From Bacteroidia bacterium (lineage in GTDB: Bacteria > Bacteroidota > Bacteroidia > UKL13-3), in contig JAIBAK010000001.1 of assembly GCA_019695215.1 (NCBI GenBank), forward strand, positions 97,212 through 161,211: a stretch of 64,000 nucleotides of DNA. Reading direction: 5' to 3'. Both the position numbers and the translations under genes were made by a program. Below the pieces are notes generated by a model, which was given only the letters and a program-made list of their open reading frames with translations, was not told where the DNA came from and did not search any database. The first letter of the stretch is position 1. The number at the start of each line of letters is the position of its first letter. Positions 25,058-32,532 of the stretch are shown here, piece after piece.

Positions 25058-28000
25058 CTACTTTTGATGGTTTTTAATTTCGGCTTTGGTTATCTCCTCC
25101 TCAAACTCCATAGTATCAAGGTATGCAACTGCGTTATGCCATAACTTATGCTCATTAGGCTTAATTACATAAAAGGAGTTTTTCGTAAAGCCTCGCACAT
25201 CCTGCTGTATATATAGGTTTTTACAAACATTGTAAACACCAAGGTCACCCAACAACATTTCTAAATCATCATTTCCTGTTTTCCTAAAGGTATTGGTAGG
25301 TTGTTTTTTATCTTTATTTTCTACGTGAAAATTAATCCGTATAAAAAAATCTGTATATAAAATTTCAGGCCGTAACCTTTTATTTATTCTATCAAACCTT
25401 ACTTGAAACGATTTGAGAAACACCCCAAGATATTCGTTCATGTAATCGACATCTTTTTGCTTCTCAAAATTCAGGGGCTTAAAAACTCTTGCTTCCTTTT
25501 CTCTCAATAAAACTGGTATAGAAACAGTAGTTGCATAATCAAGTAAGGATAATTCCATTTGAGTTAATCCATACAATTGATTTATCTTTTTCTCAATTGC
25601 CTTTTTCGATTGAGCAACAACATTACCGCCAAATCCGTCCATCTTATTAGTTATATTTAAAGCAAGTTCCGCAAGTTTATTATCGTATTTTATCGGGAAG
25701 TTAAAGAATTCATCAAAGTGAATGCGGCTTTTCTCTATTCCTAATGACGAGCCAGTGTTTAATGTATAATATGTGAAAAGTTTAGAATTGAATAGCGAAG
25801 ATAAAGAACTCAAAAATTCTTTAACATTGTCAGCATCTTTTGATATAGGAATTAAAGAGGCAACCGTAGAACTGAAGCTTATTTTTCCTTCATGAAATGC
25901 GGTTACAGCTCCAAAATGATGCTCGGTCTCGGTAGGAGTAAGCACAACGCCCTTTTTAAAAAGAAGTTTATTGCCTTTGAAGAATTTTAAATCCGGCAAA
26001 TACCCAACATTATTATGTTTGATTTGCTTTAATTCAGCTTCTCGTTTCCACTTTTTGTTTGGGAATACAACAAATGGCCTAAATTCACTTTCTGCTTCTA
26101 AATAATCATAATTAAGAATTTTTGACGTATCATTTTTTTTGCTGCCATCTTTAATCTTCAATCCACCTTTCCAATCATACTTTTGAAGTTCAACATTATT
26201 TTCTTTATGCTTTAGCTCCTTCAATCTACGTATGAAATGAATATCAAGCGCATTTCCATGAACCAACACTTTCCATAGCCAATCAAAGCCACCTTTTCCT
26301 TCAATAAAATAACTCTGTTTAATGTTCTTGACATCGTGCTTTTCAATTACAATAGTTTTATAATAGCGAAAAAAACGATTTGGCTTTACTGTTATGTGTT
26401 GGATAACATTTTCAGTAGTAGTCTTATTCCCCGTTTCGGGTATGTATGTAATAACGGCAGCAGGATATCTAGCATTATCAAAAATATGGTTGCCACCCCT
26501 TATCTTATTGTTTACAGGTGACAGCTCAACTACCTGTTTAACGTGAAATTTATTTAAAAAGTAGTTTCTGAATATCTTTGAGGTGTCTTCTGAATTATAT
26601 AAAACTTTACTTGACACTACGAAAGAACACTTAAGCGCTTTTTCTTGTGAAGCAAAATCGCTGGTGCGAACTAAAAACGCCTGGCATATTTCTTTGTCGC
26701 CAATATTAAGTATTAACCTTTCGTCTTTAAGCTTCTCTTTGTTTTCTTTCTCGTTACGGTCCTTTATGTATTTTATATACTTGGATTTAGGGACTTTCCC
26801 CCAAGGCGGATTCCCGACTATGAAATCTAATCCACGTATCTGCGTGTTGAATGGGTGATTTGTATTAAAAAAATCAGCCTCAATTCCCCCGAAGAAATTT
26901 TCGTCTTTTAATTTATGAAAGCGAAATTTTTCAATTTCGGCTGGTTGTTTGTAATCAAGAATAGTAACGTAAAGCGAAAAAATAGATATATCAATTGCAT
27001 CAGGATCAATATCAATTCCATAAATATTCGATTTGATAAGTTGCCATAAACGCGCATCAGATATCTTTTTTCGTCCTGTAAGAGCAAGTTCCTTTTCAAG
27101 GATTTTACGCAATGTTTCTACAAGGAAAATTCCCGATCCACACGAAGGATCGAGGACTTTACACATAGAATCTTTTTTAAGAGGATCTTCTAAAAATGGG
27201 CTTACGGTTTGGGACAAAACATAGTCAACCAAATATGCAGGGGTATAGTAGGCTTTGATATCTTTTTGTTTGGAAAGCTGAAGCTTTTCGTTTTCATATT
27301 CATTGCCAATAAAGTTTTCATAAATACTACTAATCAGCTCTACCGGTATGATCTCAAAATCATATAAATCAAAAAAAGATTTTTGTACAGTATATCCCTT
27401 ATAATCTCGGCCTGTCTTAAAAAATTCGGAACAGTTGAACAAATGGTACAAAACTTCCAAATGCTCATCGTTAACTAATTCCTCTTCCTTATAAACTACT
27501 TTTTGACCACTTGATTCCTTAAGTGGAAACATATCGCCATTATACTTTTCATTTAAATACTTGAAAAATTTATATAAGGAGGTTTTAGTTTTTATTAACT
27601 CTCTGAACGAATCTTTTCTTGCACCCTTATTAGTTCCTATAATATAATTTTGGTCGCTAAAGGTTACATCTCTGTCAATTAAGTAACGTACAAAAAGCAA
27701 TCGTCCAATGAGCCTGTTTGCGGCTTTAGGCAATAAATTCAACCCATTTTTAGCAACCAATATCCTACGTGCATCGGTAATATTATTCAGCAGGTAAGTA
27801 TCTATAAGGTTTTTCTTCGTTCCTAACTTTTCAAGTGAGTGACCCAAAAGCATATTTACAAACGAGAAATCTTCAAATCCATCAACATTATTGCTTTGCT
27901 GCAATTTTCGTAATCGTTTAAAATCCGCTAATGTAAACTCGTTTCCATGATAAAGATCAAGCGTGCTCCTTCTATTAATAAAAACAGCTTGGGCTAACCC

Positions 28001-28276
28001 AAAGTTAATTACATGTTTATGTAAAACTTCCTCTTCATCTTGAGACGGATTATCAAAGAATAGAATAAAAGACTGATTGAATGGCTTAGGATGTGATTTT
28101 TCTACTTCAGCATCGTTATATAAACAGTAAAAAGCTTGCGGTTTAATAACATCCTTTAAGATGCGGCTGATACGGTAAGGGAATTTATGAACCCATGAAT
28201 CAGCCTCACTTATTAGGTATAAGCCATTTTCTTTATTAATACCTAATTTTTTGTATAGCTGTTCAAGCCTATTCAT
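25058..28276 (-). CDS. N6-adenine DNA methyltransferase, Eco57I/type IIG-like
   Basis: 1072-aa enzyme expected to methylate adenine using S-adenosylmethionine. The SAM-binding motif I is LDPSCGSGIFL (Asp376), motif IV is GNPPWGK (Asn489-Trp492), and the helical FIPVELISS-type segment before them reads FEIIPVELISSIYENFIG. The N-terminal ~300 residues resemble the front half of type IIG enzymes but show no E-x-K nuclease motif; the C-terminal ~400 should recognise the target. The frame extends to a GTG at 28312; the ATG at 28276 (MNRLEQLYKKLGI) is preferred. AT-rich, single operon with the small gene downstream. Confidence 0.85.
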   Translation of the reverse strand: MNRLEQLYKKLGINKENGLYLISEADSWVHKFPYRISRILKDVIKPQAFYCLYNDAEVEKSHPKPFNQSFILFFDNPSQDEEEVLHKHVINFGLAQAVFINRRSTLDLYHGNEFTLADFKRLRKLQQSNNVDGFEDFSFVNMLLGHSLEKLGTKKNLIDTYLLNNITDARRILVAKNGLNLLPKAANRLIGRLLFVRYLIDRDVTFSDQNYIIGTNKGARKDSFRELIKTKTSLYKFFKYLNEKYNGDMFPLKESSGQKVVYKEEELVNDEHLEVLYHLFNCSEFFKTGRDYKGYTVQKSFFDLYDFEIIPVELISSIYENFIGNEYENEKLQLSKQKDIKAYYTPAYLVDYVLSQTVSPFLEDPLKKDSMCKVLDPSCGSGIFLVETLRKILEKELALTGRKKISDARLWQLIKSNIYGIDIDPDAIDISIFSLYVTILDYKQPAEIEKFRFHKLKDENFFGGIEADFFNTNHPFNTQIRGLDFIVGNPPWGKVPKSKYIKYIKDRNEKENKEKLKDERLILNIGDKEICQAFLVRTSDFASQEKALKCSFVVSSKVLYNSEDTSKIFRNYFLNKFHVKQVVELSPVNNKIRGGNHIFDNARYPAAVITYIPETGNKTTTENVIQHITVKPNRFFRYYKTIVIEKHDVKNIKQSYFIEGKGGFDWLWKVLVHGNALDIHFIRRLKELKHKENNVELQKYDWKGGLKIKDGSKKNDTSKILNYDYLEAESEFRPFVVFPNKKWKREAELKQIKHNNVGYLPDLKFFKGNKLLFKKGVVLTPTETEHHFGAVTAFHEGKISFSSTVASLIPISKDADNVKEFLSSLSSLFNSKLFTYYTLNTGSSLGIEKSRIHFDEFFNFPIKYDNKLAELALNITNKMDGFGGNVVAQSKKAIEKKINQLYGLTQMELSLLDYATTVSIPVLLREKEARVFKPLNFEKQKDVDYMNEYLGVFLKSFQVRFDRINKRLRPEILYTDFFIRINFHVENKDKKQPTNTFRKTGNDDLEMLLGDLGVYNVCKNLYIQQDVRGFTKNSFYVIKPNEHKLWHNAVAYLDTMEFEEEITKAEIKNHQK

Positions 28277-28446
28277 TGCGTACTTTGTTATTTGGAGTAA
28301 TTGAAGATTCACGCAAAACCTTGCAACAAATTAAGTAATTTATATAGAAATTTTAAGCATGGATGGAAGTACAAAGTGTTTGTTAATAGTTAACAAGTTG
28401 AAATGTTTATAACTTAAGGTATGGATGTAAGTTCGACCCCCTCGCT

Positions 28447-28469
28447 GTTCGGGATTTGCAATCCCGAAC
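28447..28469. repeat. Perfect palindrome with TTTGCAA centre
   Basis: GTTCGGGATT, three-base loop TGC, AATCCCGAAC: a perfect 10-bp stem. A decayed copy of the same unit follows at 28472-28501 (period 31 bp). REP-like in form; see the similar palindrome at 29302. Confidence 0.75.
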
Positions 28470-28494
28470 CCCTTGCTGTTCAGAATTTGTAATC

Positions 28495-28557
28495 TCATTG
28501 GCGCAAATTACGTATGCGTTGTTTGAGGTGGGCGAGCAGTATAGAAGGAATATGTAA
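28495..28557 (+). pseudogene. Remnant of an icmF 3' end (last 20 codons)
   Basis: Reading from 28495 gives SLAQITYALFEVGEQYRRNM followed by a stop, against [20 protein letters not shown] at the end of the intact icmF. Seven of the ten base differences within the codons are silent, so this piece evolved as coding sequence in a related icmF before it was cut off. Similarity continues 10 bp past the stop into a shared hairpin. Confidence 0.85.
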
Positions 28558-28560
28558 GAA

Positions 28561-28580
28561 GGTTGGCAGAGATGCCAACC
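28561..28580 (+). terminator. Hairpin after the icmF remnant, terminator-like
   Basis: GGTTGGC, six-base loop AGAGAT, GCCAACC: a perfect 7-bp stem 3 bp after the remnant stop codon. No T-run follows. It looks like the original 3' processing or termination hairpin of the icmF allele represented by the remnant. Confidence 0.5.
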
Positions 28581-28604
28581 TTGGACAAAAGGAATCTGCG
28601 TTCA

Positions 28605-28744
28605 CATCCCCCTACCCACTTCTCTTCCCCGCCACCAGCCGCACAAAGGGGACAGATACGTTTCAAAAAAACTTTCGGTAAAGTGAGGTTCCAGTCCCCC
28701 TTGCAGCGGGGGCATGAAGCGTAAGAGAAGGGGGTAGGGGGATG
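28605..28744. repeat. 140-bp element bounded by 22-bp inverted repeats
   Basis: The ends (28605-28626 and 28723-28744) are inverted copies with one mismatch in 22 bp. Inside is a further CCCCC/GGGGG hairpin at 28696-28712. No coding capacity. It resembles a MITE or a large REP/BIME-type element. No flanking target duplication was recognised. Confidence 0.65.
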
Positions 28745-28842
28745 AACTACGGATACCTGTGGCTACCCGGTTCTTTATCTCTAACTAATTAGGAAATGGG
28801 GCCGGATTTACCTAAACTTTGCATAATTAAAATAATAATCTT

Positions 28843-29289
28843 ATGATGTACATATCCATTTGCGTTACGCTGCTCACCATGATTGCAGCCATGCACCTGT
28901 TAGCAAAAACCAATAAAGAAGCCCTTGGCTCTCTTTTTAAGTGGGTTTCTTATGCAGTACTTATTGTGGCTTCGCTGTTGTTGCTTTGCCAGGTAACACG
29001 CGGGATTGCTAAAATGTGCTGCCATAAGGAATGCAAAGAAAAAAGTCATTGTGAAATGGGGAAAATGGGTGGCCACAGAGGAATGATGATGATGGAAAAA
29101 GAATGCCGCATGCATGGTGATGATGGATGTTGCGAAATGGGAAAAATGCATAAAGGAATGGGTAAGGAAGATTGCCGCCATATGGAATGTGAAGAGGGAA
29201 TGGAAAAATGTGGTGGCAAGATGAAAACGGGCATGGGCCATCAGGAAATGGAACCCGATAGTGCCGCTGGTCACCATATGGGCAAATGA
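28843..29289 (+). CDS. Met/Cys/His-rich membrane-anchored protein, putative metal-binding
   Basis: 148 aa. Two hydrophobic helices (about 3-20 and 33-53, YAVLIVASLLLLCQV) are followed by a 92-residue tail with roughly 17 Met, 10 Cys and 9 His. The tail has a repeated CEMGKM element (HCEMGKMGGHRG and CCEMGKMHKGMG) and a run of four Met. Such clusters are typical of copper or other soft-metal binding, and the protein would hold them at the inner membrane. I recognise no family. It lies next to the repeat cluster and upstream of an outer-membrane barrel gene. ATG at 28843 or 28846. Confidence 0.6.
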   Translation: MMYISICVTLLTMIAAMHLLAKTNKEALGSLFKWVSYAVLIVASLLLLCQVTRGIAKMCCHKECKEKSHCEMGKMGGHRGMMMMEKECRMHGDDGCCEMGKMHKGMGKEDCRHMECEEGMEKCGGKMKTGMGHQEMEPDSAAGHHMGK

Positions 29290-29301
29290 TTGTACCGCGC
29301 T

Positions 29302-29324
29302 ATCCGTAGTTTGTAACTACGGAT
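29302..29324. repeat. Perfect palindrome, terminator-like
   Basis: ATCCGTAGTT, loop TGT, AACTACGGAT: a perfect 10-bp stem followed on the plus strand by TTTT, 12 bp after the stop of the Met-rich gene. It can serve as that gene's terminator. Its centre (TTTGTAA) matches the layout of the palindrome at 28447. Confidence 0.65.
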
Positions 29325-29432
29325 TTTCCAAGCTTACGTTTTGCCCTCTTGTTTCAAAAACCAATTGACCTAAATCATTTAATTTTTATACCTGCAATGA
29401 TGCGTGTCATCCGTTTGCATTATTGCGGCCGT

Positions 29433-29440
29433 TAGTTTTG
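29433..29440 (+). promoter_or_regulatory. Candidate promoter -7 box for the barrel protein gene
   Basis: TAGTTTTG matches TAnnTTTG and lies 17 bp before the ATG at 29458. A TTTG at 29414-29417 is 15 bp upstream, closer than the usual ~19 bp. Confidence 0.4.
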
Positions 29441-29457
29441 TAATAAATTTAAACGAT

Positions 29458-29955
29458 ATGAAACGATTTATAGTTATTACATACGCTTTAGTACTCTGTA
29501 TGCAGGGCTATGCACAGTATCCTTTAGCTAAAGGGCAAAAACAGTTTAATGCCGGTTTGGGGTTTTCATCGTGGGGGCTTCCAATCTATGCAGGGATTGA
29601 TTTTGGTGTGCACAAGGATATTTCGGCCGGAGGAGAATTTTCATTTCGCTCCTACAGCGATAATTTTAAAGGGACAAGTTACAGCCATACCATTATAGCA
29701 TTGGGAGCTAACGGAAATTATCACTTCAACAGTCTGCTAAAAATTCCAAAGGAGTGGGATGCCTATGCAGGACTGAATCTGGGATTTTACAGTTGGAGTT
29801 CGCCAAACGGATATAGAGGCGGAGGCAGTTCAGGCATTGGTATGGGCGCCCAATTCGGGGGGCGCTATTATTTTAACACAAAGTTTGCCATCAATCTTGA
29901 ATTAGGTGGTGGTACTGCTTCAGGCGGCAAGATTGGGGTAACATGGAAACTATAA
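29458..29955 (+). CDS. Outer-membrane beta-barrel protein, small
   Basis: 165 aa with a signal peptide (KRFIVITYALVLCMQGYAQ) and alternating beta-strand pattern rich in Gly and aromatic residues (FNAGLGFSSWGLPIYAGIDF, AINLELGGGTASGG), ending in a short strand GVTWKL. It fits a small eight-stranded outer-membrane barrel of the OMP_b-brl type. Role unknown. The frame extends back to 29404, but the ATG at 29458 gives the signal peptide and has a promoter box just upstream. Confidence 0.75.
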   Translation: MKRFIVITYALVLCMQGYAQYPLAKGQKQFNAGLGFSSWGLPIYAGIDFGVHKDISAGGEFSFRSYSDNFKGTSYSHTIIALGANGNYHFNSLLKIPKEWDAYAGLNLGFYSWSSPNGYRGGGSSGIGMGAQFGGRYYFNTKFAINLELGGGTASGGKIGVTWKL

Positions 29956-29960
29956 AGCCG

Positions 29961-30494
29961 CTATTTTATATGTTGTGTGAAATAAGATAATAGCCGGTGT
30001 ACTTCGGCTCTTGTTGTTTCATCTGTGATGCCTTTTGCTGCATCTGTTTTTCCTTTTATTCCCTGAATGAGCAGAGTAGTGTTAGGGGTAAAATCTGCTC
30101 CCAGTGTTTTCATAATTAATTGCAGTTCTTCGTGGCCTTTTTGTCCGTGTGCCGATGCTGTAATAAGTGCCGTGGGTTTACCCGAAAAAATGGTTGTTGC
30201 TACGCACCATTCTATTGCATTTTTTAGTCCGCTTGGAATACTGAAAACATACTCGGGTGTACAAATAAGAACTGCATCGGTTTGCTCTACATTGTTTCTG
30301 AAATCAACAACTGGCAAGGGAACTTCGCCTACCGACAACTCGGGGTTAAAATGCGGAAGGGAAGCTAACTCATCAAAAATGGCAACATGATATTCTTGCT
30401 GCAATGCGCCTGCTATGTAGTCAATCAAAATCCTGTTGCCCGACTGCGTGCCGGCACTTCCCACTATGCATAATATGTTTTTCTTTGCAGTCAT
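29961..30494 (-). CDS. NAD(P)H-dependent FMN reductase
   Basis: 177-aa flavodoxin-fold enzyme that reduces FMN or quinones with NAD(P)H. Landmarks: the phosphate loop IVGSAGTQSGNRILID near the N terminus, the central EYVFSIPSGLKNAIEW that contacts the flavin, and ALITASAHGQKGHEELQ. Family members also include azoreductase and chromate reductase, so the physiological substrate is open. Read leftward after the ArsC-like gene with a 20-bp gap; probably one operon. Confidence 0.9.
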   Translation of the reverse strand: MTAKKNILCIVGSAGTQSGNRILIDYIAGALQQEYHVAIFDELASLPHFNPELSVGEVPLPVVDFRNNVEQTDAVLICTPEYVFSIPSGLKNAIEWCVATTIFSGKPTALITASAHGQKGHEELQLIMKTLGADFTPNTTLLIQGIKGKTDAAKGITDETTRAEVHRLLSYFTQHIK

Positions 30495-30514
30495 AATAAG
30501 GTTACATCAGAGCT

Positions 30515-30859
30515 TTATTTTTTAAGAATGCTCCATTCTTTTTCATTAAATCCAATGAGGTAGCCTTTTTCACTTTCAAGTAAAGGGCGTTTTATCATGG
30601 ATGGGTTGGCCATCATCAGTTGAATGGCTTTGCTTTTATGGTTGATGGATGCTTGTTCGGCTTCACTCAACTTTTTAAATGTGGTGCCTTTTGTGTTAAT
30701 TAAGGTGGTAACAGGTATTTCTTTAAGCCACTCCTGCAATTTTGCTTTGGTAATGCCTTCTGTTTTATAATTGTGAAAGGAGTAAGCTATCTTGTTTCGA
30801 TCGAGCCAGGTAAAGGCTTTTTTCATTGTATCGCAGTTTTTAATGCCGTAAATAACCAT
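30515..30859 (-). CDS. ArsC/Spx/YffB family protein
   Basis: 114-aa thioredoxin-fold protein. A single N-terminal active cysteine, Cys9 in YGIKNCDTMKKAF, and the C-terminal MIKRPLLESEKGYLIGFNE match the YffB subgroup of the arsenate-reductase family, whose members use glutathione or other thiols; few are true arsenate reductases. Upstream of the FMN reductase gene, 20 bp apart, in line with a redox pair. Confidence 0.9.
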   Translation of the reverse strand: MVIYGIKNCDTMKKAFTWLDRNKIAYSFHNYKTEGITKAKLQEWLKEIPVTTLINTKGTTFKKLSEAEQASINHKSKAIQLMMANPSMIKRPLLESEKGYLIGFNEKEWSILKK

Positions 30860-30913
30860 GGCTCAAAAATAAGCAGTTGTTGAATAAATTCACAGAGGTT
30901 GTATACTTGCATT

Positions 30914-31654
30914 ATGAATAAGTACAGGTTATTTCTGAGAAAAAGTTTCGGTTATTTTTTGGTAACGGTATTGGTCATTGCCGGCAGTGCATTTTTTGTA
31001 CCCGAAAAAATTCCGTTAGTTTATAAAGTGCGGGAAGCAAGTATAAAAACCGCTCATCCGGGTTTAGTGATTATGCTGCACGGGTTAGGAAGCAATGAAG
31101 ATGATATGTTTGGGTTAGCCGCGCATTTACCTAAAGAAATGGTTGTTATTTCGGCCCGTGCTCCCATTGTACTTGCGAATAGATCGTTTGCCTGGTATAA
31201 GGTTGACAGAAGCAATGGGAAATTTATTTATGATGCAGCCGAAGCCGAACGTGCCCGGGTGGTGATATCGCAGTTTATTGATGCGGTAAGTAAAAAATAC
31301 CGGGCTGACCCTAAACGCATTTTTTTATTAGGGTTTAGTCAGGGTGCTATCATGAGTTACAGCGTGGCATTAGCCGAGCCGGAAAAAGTGAAAGGGATAA
31401 TGGCTTTAAGCGGTCGGTTAATGGCTGAGTCGAGATTAAAAACAGGCAGCCCTGATAAACTGAAACAACTTCATGCATTTATTGCACATGGCACCGATGA
31501 CGAAATATTGCCGGTAACCGACAGCAGGGAAGCCGCTGCATTCTGCAAAATGCAGGGTGTGCAGGTGCTTATGAAAGAATATTCAATGAAACATCAGATT
31601 AATGAACAGGAAATGGCAGATTTACTACGATGGCTCACCGAGCTGAACAAATAA
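30914..31654 (+). CDS. Carboxylesterase/phospholipase-type alpha/beta hydrolase
   Basis: 246 aa with an N-terminal hydrophobic segment (RKSFGYFLVTVLVIAGSAFF) that acts as signal or anchor, so the enzyme works in the envelope. The nucleophile elbow is GFSQGAIMS; the oxyanion region is HGLGSNEDDMFG; the acid is in HGTDDEILPV; the catalytic His is in the C-terminal MKHQIN. This is the YpfH/phospholipase-carboxylesterase family. Start at the ATG at 30914 rather than the upstream TTG at 30899. Confidence 0.88.
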   Translation: MNKYRLFLRKSFGYFLVTVLVIAGSAFFVPEKIPLVYKVREASIKTAHPGLVIMLHGLGSNEDDMFGLAAHLPKEMVVISARAPIVLANRSFAWYKVDRSNGKFIYDAAEAERARVVISQFIDAVSKKYRADPKRIFLLGFSQGAIMSYSVALAEPEKVKGIMALSGRLMAESRLKTGSPDKLKQLHAFIAHGTDDEILPVTDSREAAAFCKMQGVQVLMKEYSMKHQINEQEMADLLRWLTELNK

Positions 31655-31660
31655 ATGCTG

Positions 31661-32134
31661 TTAGATCCCGAATTGCGTGAAGTGATAATTGATATGGGAA
31701 TAAAAGTGATTTCCCCAGTCTTCCCGTTTCATTTTACCAATTAAAGGATGCGTTTCAACAAACAACTCAATGCCCGGCAGTAAATGAAACGCTGCTATAA
31801 AGTTTTCTTTTTCCGTACTGAAACTGCTTTCTTTTACGGTGGTATTCAGTTGTACATCTATTTCCGGAAAAGTCATTGGCGGATTTTTTTCAATTCGCTT
31901 AAGGGAGGGAACTTTTGCACTTAATAAAAAATGGCGCAAAAAATTTCGGGTAAAAAAAGTGCTCCGGTCGCTCACTTTTATTTGCCCGGTTGAAATTTTA
32001 AATGCCAGTTGCAGGTGCTTCAGCATTTGAGCCGGAGTCATTTCACCCCATAAGGGAAGGGTGGTCTCACTAAGTTTTTCCAAACGACTCAATATTTCGG
32101 TTTGTACCTCTGTAGAAAAAACGGACTTCTTCAT
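31661..32134 (-). CDS. DUF1569 (DinB-like) protein
   Basis: 157 aa. LWGEMTPAQMLKHLQLAF near the N terminus and HPLIGKMKREDWGNHFYSHINYHFTQFGI at the C terminus are the conserved ends of DUF1569, a DinB/YfiT-like four-helix family whose histidines bind metal. Function unknown. ATG at 32134 chosen because the 15-residue upstream extension is not conserved-looking. It ends 6 bp from the convergent esterase gene. Confidence 0.82.
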   Translation of the reverse strand: MKKSVFSTEVQTEILSRLEKLSETTLPLWGEMTPAQMLKHLQLAFKISTGQIKVSDRSTFFTRNFLRHFLLSAKVPSLKRIEKNPPMTFPEIDVQLNTTVKESSFSTEKENFIAAFHLLPGIELFVETHPLIGKMKREDWGNHFYSHINYHFTQFGI

Positions 32135-32229
32135 TTTTTTAATAAAAAAGCAAAGTAGGACAGAACAGGAGAATAACAAAGCATTCCGTCTAAATTGAAT
32201 TTTGCCCGCTTAAGGGAGCTGTTAACAAA

Positions 32230-32532
32230 TCAATTCTTCGGTTCGTTTTCGGGGCTAATGTATTGTTTAAGTGTCTGAATATATTCTTCAAATGCTTTAA
32301 TGCCGGTGGGTGTAATGCGGCAGGTAGTGAGCGGATAATTGTTTTTAAATGTTTTCTCCAGTTCAATGTACCCCGCTTCTTTTAATTTGTTCAGTTGCAC
32401 ACTCAGGTTTCCGGCTGTGGCCGATGTTTTTTCCTTCAGGAAAGTAAAATCGGCCTCCTTCACACCAATAAGTAATGATATGATGGCCAACCGGAGCTGA
32501 GAGTGTAATATAGGATTGAGTTCTTTAAACAC
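32230..32532 (-). CDS. Winged-helix transcriptional regulator (HTH_34 type)
   Basis: 100-aa DNA-binding protein. LHSQLRLAIISLLIGVKEADFTFLKEKTSATAGNLSVQLNKLKEAGYIE forms the ArsR/MarR-like winged helix, with recognition helix GNLSVQLNKLKEAGY and wing YPLTTCRITPTG. It starts with GTG and overlaps the end of the preceding membrane-protein gene by 8 bp, so the two are translationally coupled; such pairs are common in Bacteroidota. It may act on the inverted repeat at 34078 upstream of the operon. Confidence 0.85.
   Translation of the reverse strand: MFKELNPILHSQLRLAIISLLIGVKEADFTFLKEKTSATAGNLSVQLNKLKEAGYIELEKTFKNNYPLTTCRITPTGIKAFEEYIQTLKQYISPENEPKN

Larger units (their letters stand above)
28277..28842. 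other. 566-bp repeat-rich intergenic region at the outer edge of the island
   Basis: No gene fits here. In order it holds an AT-rich leader of the methyltransferase operon, two tandem ~30-bp units at 28441-28470 and 28472-28501 (the first a perfect palindrome, the second decayed), the remnant icmF 3' end at 28495-28557, a GGTTGGC/GCCAACC hairpin at 28561-28580, a 140-bp element bounded by 22-bp inverted repeats (28605-28744), and the leader of the next gene. Confidence 0.75.

Noticed and set aside
28439..28501. Possible CRISPR-like tandem repeat
   Set aside because: Only two units, no spacer of constant length, first unit is a perfect palindrome; fits a REP-like element.
28900..29277. Minus-strand frame opposite the Met-rich gene
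   Set aside because: His/Phe-rich product produced by reading Met/Glu/Lys codons backwards; no signal peptide or family features.
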